NCBI RefSeq assembly: GCF_000003605.2
Contig: NW_003105109.1
Span: 339,586 to 379,498 of the forward strand
DNA: 39,913 bases
From: Saccoglossus kowalevskii
Taxonomy: Eukaryota; Hemichordata; Enteropneusta; Harrimaniidae
Reading direction: 5' to 3'
The position numbers were made by a program, and so were the translations under genes. This document shows, piece after piece, positions 1-12,200 of the stretch (positions are counted from its first letter, which is position 1; each line of letters opens with the position of its first letter). The notes under the pieces were generated by a model. That model saw only the letters and a program-made list of their open reading frames with translations, searched no databases and was not told the origin of the DNA.

Positions 1-120
1 AGTGTATTACATTGTCACTGTCTAATTTGTCATTGTTTTCAGTGTATTACATCATCACTGTCTAATTTGTCATTGTTTTCAGTGTATTACATCGTCACTG
101 TCTAATTTGTCATTGTTTGC
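1..120. repeat. 40-bp tandem repeat, 3 units, continuing off the left edge
   Basis: Three near-identical 40-bp units start at 1, 41 and 81 with AGTGTATTAC. They differ at two or three bases. A degenerate continuation runs to about 220. The array may extend beyond the window. Confidence 0.95.
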
Positions 121-144
121 AGTGCAATATGTAACCACTTCTCT

Positions 145-150
145 TTTATT
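145..150 (-). promoter_or_regulatory. Candidate poly(A) signal of DPAGT1
   Basis: Minus-strand AATAAA about 50 nt beyond the DPAGT1 stop codon. If used, the 3' UTR is under 100 nt and the 40-bp tandem repeat at 1-120 lies partly in or just past the transcript end. Confidence 0.5.
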
Positions 151-199
151 TTTACCATGTCACTGTTTCTGGTGCACTCTCAAGGTTACATCATCACTG

Positions 200-271
200 T
201 TAGTGTACTACATCATAAAACATACTGGCCAGTTTATACCTGATAAAGAATGCCAGGCAGCTTCCCAATAC
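200..271 (-). CDS. DPAGT1: DPAGT1 last coding exon (72 nt)
   Basis: It follows a pyrimidine-rich acceptor (CTATTTCTTTTTTTTCAG) after an intron of about 4.6 kb. It encodes [20 protein letters not shown], then VVH and a TAA stop at 200-202. Human ends in IRYQLVRLFYDV, so the protein here carries two extra residues. A minus-strand AATAAA lies about 50 nt past the stop, at 145-150, and is a likely poly(A) signal. Confidence 0.9.
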   Translation of the reverse strand, partial: VLGSCLAFFIRYKLASMFYDVVH

Positions 272-3200
272 CTGAAAAAAAAGAAATAGAAAAATAATAA
301 AAAAAATAGCAATTCATGTAATTTCTTTGTTACAACGAGGCATTATCTGATCAATAGTCCCAGTACTGGGCATTATCTAGATAATGCTCTGCTAACAGGG
401 CATTATTTAAATCATCTAGATACAAAGTCAACAGAGACCAGGATTTTTCTTTTAAATTGTGTGGTTTTATTGACTGTCAAATTACTGGGAAAAGATTTTA
501 CTATTTTTGGCTCCAAGTTGTTTATCTGCAGAAGCCTTAGAGATTTAGTTATGTTTTATTATCTGACAATACAACCACGCAACTAATAACAAGCAGTCTA
601 TCGGCTGAGATAGCTCCGCTGTTAGCAATGCACATTTCAATTTAAGAACTGAAGACATCATTAGAAAATGAACAATATGAATAGTATCAAAGCAATTGGA
701 CTTACAGTTTCTAACAAGAAGTCGAAAATATCACTTTTTACCAAAAATTACAAAAATATTCACCAAAATTAGAGAATTGAAGATATCATCACGAAATGAA
801 CAAATCTGAGAAAGGTCTACATGTAGTATCTATATATGTAATATCAAAGCAATTGAACTTTTGGTTTTTAACAAGCAGTCAAAAATACACAGACACAGAC
901 GACAACGACGGACAATCACTCGTATGATAAGCTCCGCTCGACAAAGTCGACAGCGGAGCTAAAAAAAATTAACGACGTTGCTTGAACACAGCAGAGGTTC
1001 CCAGCTGATGTTAGCAATGGACTTTTTGGAAAAGTTATGACATTCCCTTCCAAGCGCCCTCTATGGTTCAATTTTCAACCCATAATCCTTTGCAAAATCC
1101 AATATACATGTATAGGGTACTAGAAGTGAAAGGACATTTCTGTACAACTAGTACTATGGACATTGAGATTAATACAGTACATGTATTATTAATTTAGGAA
1201 CATATACGCTGGTATTTTTTTTGCCAAATTTTGCTTAGATATGTGAAATATTATTTTTTTTAGGAACTTTTATACAATTCATGTTAAGCTATTCTATAAG
1301 GAACACTGAGATTAACATAATACATGTATTAATTGAGAAACAATCACATAAACATATTTTCATGAGTAAACCTATTGTCAACACCAGGTAAAAAATTAGC
1401 CTGGCCACATAACCAGAGATGTCCTCAACTCGTTAAATTTCTAAGAATAAGCACTGTGGTTATACCCAGGGCGGGGTTATATCCAGGGGTAGTAGGGTAA
1501 TCTAGACTCTCAAAGAGCAAGGTTGTAATAGTGAAACTATGTTTTACATTATAAAAGCAGTACTGTAAAATACCTTATTTTTGCTTGGAATTAATTTTCG
1601 CTATTTTTACTGAAGAAAAGTTGATTCAGTGAAAATAAAATCCAGCATTCAACTTACCAAAAATTAGTGAAAATAAATTCCATACAAAAGTCTTTTCAGC
1701 GAAAATTAATTCCAGCTAAAATAGGTATTTTACAGTATATCAGTAAGATTAAACACACAAAATTCGAGATTGACCTTTGAGCTTGTTGCATGTTGACAGA
1801 CTTAAATTATGCTTAAAATACTTTTGGCAGTTAAATTAATATATGCTATCTATCGCAAGCCATGGTAAACATGAATATCTTATCAATGCAGATAAACTTT
1901 TGTACACCCAAGGTACCAACCCATAGTTTGTATTATTCTGACATTCTAGTTTGACCACAGTTTAACCTGTGTATTGCTTTTTTTTACGTAAACGACTAAA
2001 TCAACAAAAAAGAGCATACTCAAACTTGGTTTAACAGCGATAGTATGTTTGTGATTTCTCGCAAAGTGGCTAATTTAAATTTTAAAATTGGCATGATTCA
2101 AAAAATAATTTGGGAAACAAAATGTGTTTTCAAATAATTATAGGAAACATAACTAAGTATAAGAACATAACTATAATACAAGTTAAAGGATATATCTGCG
2201 TGTTAAACCAGTGTGTAAAGTTCCATGGTAACACACAACACCATTTATTCATGTCCTACAGCACTGTATTAGAGTAAAAACAATTTTTGACACTTTTTAA
2301 AATCCAGATACTCCCTCAATCATGATGTAATATTATTTCACTCTATGCCACCAGACTACAAATTGAGACATGACATCATTTATTATAACTCCATAATAGG
2401 AACCAATGGTTATCTTGCTCTAATGGACTATAATATTGATTATACAAATTCTCAGTCTTTTCATTCATGAGTATACATTCACAAGTATCCCTGGCATTCA
2501 ACTGATTAAAAAAGTGAAGAAAAAGTTATCCAACTAAATCATATTCTAACTTTTTTGTATCCAAAAGTGTATATATTAACTCACAAGAGTGAAAAACTTG
2601 AAAATAGTAAAAATTGACATTTTTTGAACTGTTCCCATAAAACTAAACATAAGTCATACAAAATGAACATATCACGTTTGAGAGATAGATTTTCTGAAAA
2701 CATTGGATATTTTGAAGGATACATTAAATCTGAGCTTTAGAGGCACACCATGTATCAAACATAGTTAAACTCTGGTGACCTTGCCCTTTGTTATATAATA
2801 TTATTCCCTTTATCATAGTTTGTTTAAATATGAATATGCATTGTCATAATTAATTTTCAATACAAACAAGTTTTGGGGTTGAAACAACAGTGGGAAAGCA
2901 GTTTACCGAATGTCCTTGATAGATGTAAATATCTTACAAAAATATTAGTGCCTAATTTGTTTAATTATTTTAAGGGACATAATTTCCAGCTTTATTCAAA
3001 GTAATTCAAATTTTTTATTATAAAAAACAAATGCCGCATCTCAGAAACAAGTGCTGCATTTAGACTTGAATAGATTCATAAATCATGCAAGATACCAGAA
3101 AAACGTAGCTGGCTTTTGCCCAAGTATTTTGTACAGTTGATTCACTGAGACAAATATGAACTGCCTTATTATATTCATTGTGAGACTACTGTATTATTTG

Positions 3201-6200
3201 AAAAGTAAAAAAAAAACGCCCTCTATCTATGCAAATCAACTTAAATAGTTAGTTGGTGTCCAGTGAGAGAGAAGTCAACCATACTTTTGCCTCCTGAGAA
3301 TCTACCTCTTCAAACACTGCAATCTTTGTTTTTTAAGTGCATTTTTAAATTATTATTATAAAAGCTCTATTATTCTGTTCTAATTATAGCTGAAACAAAT
3401 TCCTGTGAATTTTTATTTGTCGAATGAACTGTTTGTCAAATACAGAATACCTATTTTTAAGTAGAATTTTCTTTTCAAAATGTGGATGCAACGTTTTGCT
3501 TTTTATGTACCGGTATTTTTTATTTGTTAATAGTGGTTTGTAGCTACAGATTTGTAATCATTTTTTTGTTGATTTATTTATGGGTATTTTTTTAAAGATT
3601 GGAAGTTTCCATCAAAAGTTGACAGTTTTCTGGAAATTCAGCCTCTTGAATAAAATGTTGTGCCTATCAAAATCACAGAGTGCCTGTCCTCTACACACCT
3701 GGATTTTTGTTGGAGCACTTCACAGCCAGTTAAAAATTGGACCCAAAAAGACAACATTGTGCACTTTTTGCTAAAATGGCCAAAAATCTTGAAATTTGGT
3801 ATCAAAAGGATTGATTTGACGGTAAAAGTACAAACAGTGACTAATACCTGTATACTCCAAATATAGAAGTATTACTACATTGGGTAAGCTCAGCTTAAAT
3901 CTAAAATTAGACTATTAGATATGATAGAATATCTGTCAATATATCCAATGTTTTTTGAAAAAAAAAAAAAAATATTTCTCAAAATTGTAATATATGTCCC
4001 CACTGTATTCTTAAGGATGAAAATTATTTTTTTTAGATTTATAATTTGTGAGATGTAAATGAATGGTGAGTTTTCAGTCATGAATATCTGTCATGTATTA
4101 GATTATGCAAACTATAAAAGCCGATATAAATTTTGACAAATAGGTTAGTGACTCATTTTTTGAAAATGGCTTAAAAATGCACATTTGAAACATTTCAATA
4201 TCATAATAAAGTTTAATATTTTTTATAATTAAAAAAGTCGTGTTTTAATTTTTCCCATAAATTTCATACTCAGAGAAACTTTTTAATACATTTTTAATAA
4301 TATTTTTTTTACATAAAATTTATGTGTGAGAAATTTTGAACTTTGAATTGATCTGCAAAATAACTTTTCATTTTTCCAATGCCTTGCCCCTAAATTATGT
4401 AGAACACACCACAGAATCATGTAACCTTTGAACCCCAAAGTAGTGAAGTAAAGGGACAACACAGGTACAACTGTATACCATAGCATAGCATACCATGCAA
4501 GTGATGTAATGCTATCTAAGGTCAAATTTAACCTAACAGAGGTCAAATGAATTCTTATCCTTTTACCATCAAATTTAGTCTAATTATTGAGGAACTAGTC
4601 TGCCTAATTTTATTACTTTGACAAAAATACTATTTCTTTATGAGTAAATGTAATAAATAAAGTTGTAAATGACATCGAAATTCAAAAAAATAACTAATAT
4701 TCATAGGGAAAATATTTTCATAATTTTCGTGTTGCATTCATCTTTTAATGGCATCTGTAATTGGGTGAAAGCTTGTTATTCCTATGAGAATAAAATACAA
4801 ACATCTAAATAAATAATGTCTTACCCACCTGTATTATTAAAAGATAAACTGTTAGTGTTTGTTCATGGGTTGGACCCAGTATTTTGATGATTAAATTGAT
4901 AAGTGTGAGGTTATTGCACTCCATATATTCTCCATCTTCACCAACGTTGTAATTAATCTGCACTAATCCAAACAGTTTAAACAGATACAGAGCTAATGAT
5001 CCAAGGGGTTTCAGTTCTGAAGGTTTGAATCTACTGTAACTCATTCCAAGTTTGTTTGTCTTTGGATCATACCTGTGAAATAATAATAGTCATTAGATTG
5101 CTATTTGCTGTACACGTGTGTGACTGAACTCCATGGTGGTGTTCAAATACATGGTGAACATGTAGATATTTAACAGAACTACATGTAGAAGGCACTCCAA
5201 AAGCTCAAACATCTGCAAATTACATATGTTTACTAATACTTCTACTGTTCTAGACTGACACTACAACTTATCATATTGACCTCCATCGTCCAGTTGTGTT
5301 TATTCCCTATATGACTATGTTGAAGAATTTATCAAAGTTGCTGTCTCCATAGCAACCAAATCCAGATCTTTCAAGGGCAATATGATATATGTACTGTAAA
5401 ATACTTTATTTTAGCTGAAATTAATTTTCACTGAAATAACTTTTTATGTGTGTTATATAGAATTTATTTTCATTGATTTTTGGCAAGTTGAATGTAAAAG
5501 ATAAGAAAAAAGGTATATTCATTGCATTTTATTTTCACTGAATCATTCCTTCAGCGAAAATAGTATAAAGTATTCCACAGTAGTTGTTTTGTCAGACTAG
5601 TAGTTTTTGTAGGCACCTTTCGGTTTGTCTGTCAAAAGAATAAATCAAAATATTATGAACATAGTTTCATTGAAATGTTCAGATTGGGTAGCCATTGACA
5701 CTGGGACCAATTGAACATATTTTGGGAAAGATCACTATCCAGTTGTTATAGAAACAGCAATTTTAGGAATAATTGTGTAAGTGCTCTAGATCAACCTAGG
5801 AAATAACATAGCAATATAAATTTGAAATGGTTAGACTACACTTTTGGTTAGACTGATATATTGTCAGGTAATCGCTCTATTAGACGGGCTACTAGTATAT
5901 AAGTTGGAACTATTTCTCATGAAAAATAACTTTACTCTGGAAATTCAACCACCTGGCAGGAAATGGCCACATTCAGACGACATCAATCTACATTGGCATT
6001 TCTTCTTACTGAAATGTGGATAAAATTACAGTTATTTGCAGTTTCTGTGGCATATTTCTATGGTATTATTGACTTACTTTGGTAATCTGTGTCTTGGACA
6101 TGGTACAAAATGAAACAACTGTGGTATTGAGTAGATAAAATTGAAGATTTGTGGTATAAAGAACAATAGCATTGTTTTACTGAAATGTCCCAGGATACCG

Positions 6201-9200
6201 ACCACTGCAAACGTCATACCGGCAAAATAGCAAAATGTATCGCCGACAAACACTCTGGAAGGATACCTGCATGGAATAAACAAAGAATATTACTACACTG
6301 TACCTAATATGGTCAACAACTATAAAAATAACCCTGAAAAATTTCCTTCATCTTTATAAATATTTATAAATTCTTTTGAAAGTTGAATCTAAAAAGCCAA
6401 GCAATTAGCAGTGTGCATCGATATCATTTGAAAACATTGCACTGTTATTTAATCAGCCAGAAACCTGTTGTTTGAATTATGAAATTTAAAAATATTTATA
6501 ATGGTGAATGGTATATGCCTTTGTTGCACTGAGAGTATTCTAAACATGCATGTCAAATCATCTTTACACACCAAATACATGACATGTACTTGGATGCATT
6601 CAACTCACAAGAAATCAAGATACAAAAGTTATTATCCAAATTAGTAAGAGTGCTAGCTGAGCCCAAAAAACAACTTAATAACAATGAATTTTTATTTTAG
6701 AATCAAACAAAAGATGCTCCTTAACAATCATTAATATTTTGTTATGATGAACTGAACTGATGAACAAATGCATTTTTTGTTTGCATTTATGTCTATGGGG
6801 TGTTGTAATAACACCAAGAACACATATGTTTAGTAAGTGTTGTCAGTAAGGGTAGCCCAGCTTATGTATGTATGTATGTATGTAATGTTTTGTTAAACTA
6901 ATTATATGTAGCTGCTCCTATATGAGTGTTCACACTGAGTAACTGCGCAGGATTCATGTTATGTGTTCTTACCAGTTATAGTAAAGTAGTGCTGCACATA
7001 CTCCAATAAATGGCATCATAATATACAGAGATAAAAATTGATTATTCCGCCACATTCCTATTGGTAAAAAAACATACAAATATATATGACTTGTACAAAT
7101 CGGGTCCATATTGGTGAATCAAGGAGGTTAAAACCAAATTGAAAACTATATGCCATGTTTATCGTACATTTATTATTATGAGTTTGTATCATCTGGATAT
7201 CAAAAATAAAAAATAAATAAAACAAGCACCCTGTCGGCTTAGATAGCTCCGTTGTTAGCAATGCACATTACAATTAAAGAACTAAAGATATCATTAGAAA
7301 ATGAACAATATATATATACAAGCAGCCTCTCGGTTGAGATAGCTTCGCTGTTAGCGATGCACATTTCAATTAAAGAACAGAAGATATCATTAGAAAATGA
7401 ACAATATGGATAGTATCAATGCAATGGGACTTGCTGTTTTCAACAAGAATTCAAAAATATCATTTTTCACCATAAATGATTGTGGTTTTTAACAAGAAAA
7501 AAATATCACTTTTTACCAAAAATGACAAAAATATTCACCAAAATTAGAGAATTAAAGATATTATTACAAAATGAACAAATCTGAGAGAGGTCCACATGTA
7601 GTACCTATATATGTAATATCAAAGCAATTGGACTTGCGGTTTTTAACAAGAAGTCAAAAATATCACTTTTTACCAAAAATGACAAAAATATTCACCAACA
7701 TTAGAGAATTGACGATATCATTACAAAATGAACAAATCTGAGAATGGTCCACATGTAGTACCTATATATGTAATATCAAAGCAATTGGACTTGTGGTTTT
7801 TAACAAGAAGTCGAAAATATCACTTTTTACCAAAAATGACAAAAATATTCACCAAAATTAGAGAATTAAAGATATCATTACAAAATGAACAAATCTGAGA
7901 GAGATTCACATGTAGTACCGATATATGTAATATCAAAGCAATTGGACTTGCGGTTTTTAACAAGAAGTCAAAAATATCACTTTTTACCAAAAATGACAAA
8001 AATATTCACCAAAATTAGAGAATTGAAGATATGATCATAAAATGAACAAATCTGAGAGAGGTCTACCCAAGGTACATATACACCAAGTATCAAAGCATTC
8101 AGGTTTGTAGTTTTCAAGAAGAAGTCGAAAAAGTAAAACATTGACACGGACGATGGACACCGACGACGGACAATCACTCATATGATAAGCTAATTAGTAA
8201 AAGTACAAGACTCTAGACTGTCATGGAAAATGCTTACTGTAAAACATGTTGAAAAAGCGACATGCAATTTTAGCGAATGGTGGTAAAATGATGTAATAGC
8301 GAAATGTTGATTTAACGAATCTCTCTTGTCATTGTTGATTTCCTGTTTTCACAATACTCGTCTGTCACTTGCCAAAACAAATGCGCAGTTATCACCTCCT
8401 AAAAACAAAGAAAAACTGTCAAGTGTAGGAAGCGCCCCAGATTTTTATGTTCTGGATTACTGTATACAAAGCCTTGGCCATTTTGAATTTATAATAAAGT
8501 CATTAGCAATATTAGCGAATCAGTTCTCTCGCTAAAAAGACATACTCACAAAAAAGAAATGTTTTACAGTATAATTGGCATCTCTACATTGGTTTTTTAT
8601 GGTGACATTGTTTCTCTGAATTTAGAAACATTTAGATCAGGAACTTGGCATAAAAAAGTCATACATATTATTGATATGAATCCTGTCTGTAATACTTGGA
8701 AAAACATTTCACAAAATTTACATATAATTTTCTGGGATGATGAAAGTTACAACAAATATATTTGTTACATAGAATGGAAGTTTTTTCCCATAATGCATTG
8801 CATATATATGCATTAACACGCTCAGTAGTGCAAGGTTTTGAATTTAGCCCATACAATTTTTTTAAAATGTATATTGATGACTTCATCTTGCAGTGTTGAA
8901 CTTGAAATATTCATCAAACAAATTTAAAAAATAGTAAGAAAACTAAGCGGCATTCCTGGGGCCCAACCTTTCAACATACCCTGGTACATTCTATAAATAA
9001 TGAGGGCACTGGATTGCCATTAGGATGGTTTGAATGATCTGTCTGAAGAGGTCAAAATAACATGCAGTTGGTGCCATGTATTTACCTGGTTTGGTTATAA
9101 AAATATGCTTTTAAGAATATATAATGAGCCATGTGCTAATGCATATTAATGAGGTTACATACGGTAATCATAAATGATAATCTATTATGTCAGTTACATC

Positions 9201-12200
9201 TTTTACTTGATGTTTTCATTATGGCACTGTTGCATGTCCCATTCTGAAACAGTTTTTCTGATATGACAGTTATGACCTTTGACACATAAGGTTCCTTACC
9301 TCTTGATAATTCAACTGAGTTAAATGTGACAATTGAGAGAGCAATGACCAATGACTGTCCAGCTTCTAGTCCATTAATACCAGCCAGTATATTGATAGCA
9401 TTGGTACAGAACACAGCTAACATTCCCATATATAGATAATATAGGATAACTGTACAGACAGATAAACATGTACAAGTTATTATTGTAATTCATTGCGTAC
9501 ATAGTTATCACATGAAGGCTGTGATAACATTTTTCACTGCTGTATTCACAGCAGCTAGCAAATGCACCAATCAGCATGCTTGTATTATATTTTTGAATAA
9601 ACCGATGAAAGCTTGTAAATTACAAGATGGCTGAGATGATGTCTATGGTGAAGAAATGGAATCAATTTGGTAGTGAAATAAAGTTAGGTGTGCCTTGATT
9701 TATTCATGACATTTGCAAATACATTTCTGTGATTCTTCACAGGATTGGTCGTATCTCACTGTTTGTTTATTCTACCCTCGGGGGCGGAGCTACGTCACGG
9801 ACGTTCTACGTTGCTAAGACGCGCACCACTGTACCATGTATTTCTATGGGCTTTGTGCGCGCTGCTGTAGAACGCCGGTGGAGCCGGTGAAAACTCGAGA
9901 AAACAACACAAACTCAACTTTGAAGTAATCCCGAACAACCAAATTCATATATGTTACACACGTAGGGCTAATCTTGTTACACTGTTCAGGGGACTCTCAA
10001 CAACCATCGCAAAGTACCGTTTTCTGCGAGTTTTTGGTCTTTGTTTTCACCGCGAAGGTTGCCAGGCGGTAGAAAATGCCCGGATGTCCGCCCCCGAGGA
10101 TATTGTATATTTATTCACTGTTACTTTACAAAATAATAATTTTTGAAATCAGGTCTTGGAAATTGTATGTGCCTCCTCATTCTGAACATATAGTTCAACA
10201 AACTTTTCAGACACAATTTCAAGAACTTGTGATCTTGTGTTGATAACTCAAAATCAGGTTTCATAACACAGTCTATATGACAACATTTTTCAACTCATTT
10301 TACAGTGAATAAATTGTGTAATTTGTGTTCATTAATCTAAAGAAAGGCACCTATTGTATACAACTTATCTTATAAGTTCTAATACTACTTACATAGGTCT
10401 ATTTCTATTCCCAGTAGAAACCTGAGTGGTTTTGGTACAATAATAACAGTGTTACCAAAGTTAACCAAATAAACCATTAACAATGGTAGCGATGCCATGG
10501 AAGGTAGCAGTAACTTGTGACGCCATTTCAGATTCAGTGCATCATCCGCGAATCCAAGAAATATCATACAACAAATGGAAAGCAAAGCGCAGATGAACTC
10601 TACAAACTGAAAACATAAAATATAGAAGTTATTATATTTAAAGTCAATGCAATGATTATTTTAGTTTGTGTGTATTGTTTAGATCTTACAGAAATAGTAT
10701 TTTAGGAGTGAAGCACTGCATACGTTGATATTGAATGTGTTACACAACACTTATCTGAAAAATGGCGACATTAATAATATGAAATGGAAAATAATATTAT
10801 AATATCATAAAATTTGATATATATGCAAGATGCTGATTATGACTATGATGCTGGGGTTATGACATCATAGTTGTTGGATATAATATGGTTGCTGATTAGA
10901 CCACCAAGGATTCTGATTATGAATATATACCCCCGGTAATGACATCATTGATTATGATTAGACAGTTGCTGAATATGACATGGATGTTGATTATGATATC
11001 ATTGACTCTGATTATGACATCATAGTTGCAGATTATGACATCATAGAGCCAATTATTACATCACAAAACTGGTTAAGTTACCACTTGTTTTATAAAATGG
11101 GATGTTTTAGAGAGTGTTTGCTCATTTGCATATGCAGTGCTTCATCACCTCAATACAAAATGCAGAGGTAACTTCAGAACTAAATATTTGTTTAGTTTAT
11201 GTAGTCCAATAACCTCGCACACCAAGTAAAAACCACCAATTTCCCCTATACACATCAATGCAGTTCATCCTAAATGAATCACAAAATGCAGACATTGTTA
11301 CTACTAAATGCAATCCATGCAATGGTAGTCATTCCTGTTTACACTTCATACTGTAAACAGTCCAGAATGTCTTCACTACAAGTATACTTTATCTAGGGTG
11401 CTACAAAGCCAAGTTAGTAAATGTCCAAACTATATAGAGATGTGAACTAGAATAGCCAAATAAGTTAAACTGACTAGTCTTACATGTCCATGAACTATTA
11501 GCTTAGAATTCCAGTATCCTGTATTCAGATATCCACATTTATCAACTGTCTGCATTTAATGTGAGATTATCATTATCTTATGAAATTAGTCTGCATTAAA
11601 TCTATTGACAGTGTGCACTTATTTGAGACTGTAATTTTACAGCTGATGTAAGTTTAAGTAAAGAAATCTGCAAATGTTATCATAACAAGAATTCAGGACA
11701 GCAACAATTCAACAGTCTTAGGAATCATTATGTATACTGAGGATATCTCATGTCTGACCCTCAATACCAGATTTATTAAACATGTGTAATAATTTTCTCA
11801 AGACATCGTAAAGTGTCCTGGCTAATTTGCATGATTGTTTCCTGATTATTTACCTATTACAATAAAAATAATATAGTTATAGTTTCAGAAAATAGAAATA
11901 GAATTTTTTGAAAATGAGAATTTATAATAGGAAAATAATTTGTTGAAGCATACACGTATCTGATATGAAGATGAGATTTAGGGGAAAGAGTTCCTTTTGT
12001 ACCCCCCATCCCTAACTCTAACCCTAATTTTAACACTCCCTGTTACCCAATTCATTTGTATATGCCCCCTGTAGATAACTATAGACGTCCTTAAATTAAA
12101 TGGGGAGTACTGGAGGGTAGGGGTAGGATTAGTGTTATGTTAGGGGTGGGAGTACAAAAGGAACTCTTTCCGATTTAGGTATGCAGTGAGATGAGTGGGC

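Larger units (their letters stand above)
272..4828 (-). other. DPAGT1 intron 7 (4.6 kb)
   Basis: It holds the AGCTCCGCT-family repeat (589-968) and a TACTGTAAAA-ended MITE (1561-1737). The rest is AT-rich sequence without supported coding content; short open frames near 3580-4546 lack recognisable protein features. Confidence 0.85.
7058..9299 (-). other. DPAGT1 intron 4
   Basis: An intron of 2.2 kb. It carries the expanded AGCTCCGCT repeat (7221-8192) and MITE copy C (8235-8571). The remainder, 8572-9299, shows no supported feature. Confidence 0.85.

Noticed and set aside
7621-8090. Regular 157-bp direct repeats considered as a CRISPR-like array
   Set aside because: Units are continuous without unique spacers, the context is a eukaryotic intron, and the ends match a dispersed repeat.
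10980-11171. 63-aa open frame with DYDII repeats
   Set aside because: It is produced by the GATTATGACATCAT minisatellite inside a DPAGT1 intron.
12005-12030. Telomere-like CCCTAACTCTAACCCTAA
   Set aside because: It is part of the arm of the 189-bp MITE, not a telomeric tract.
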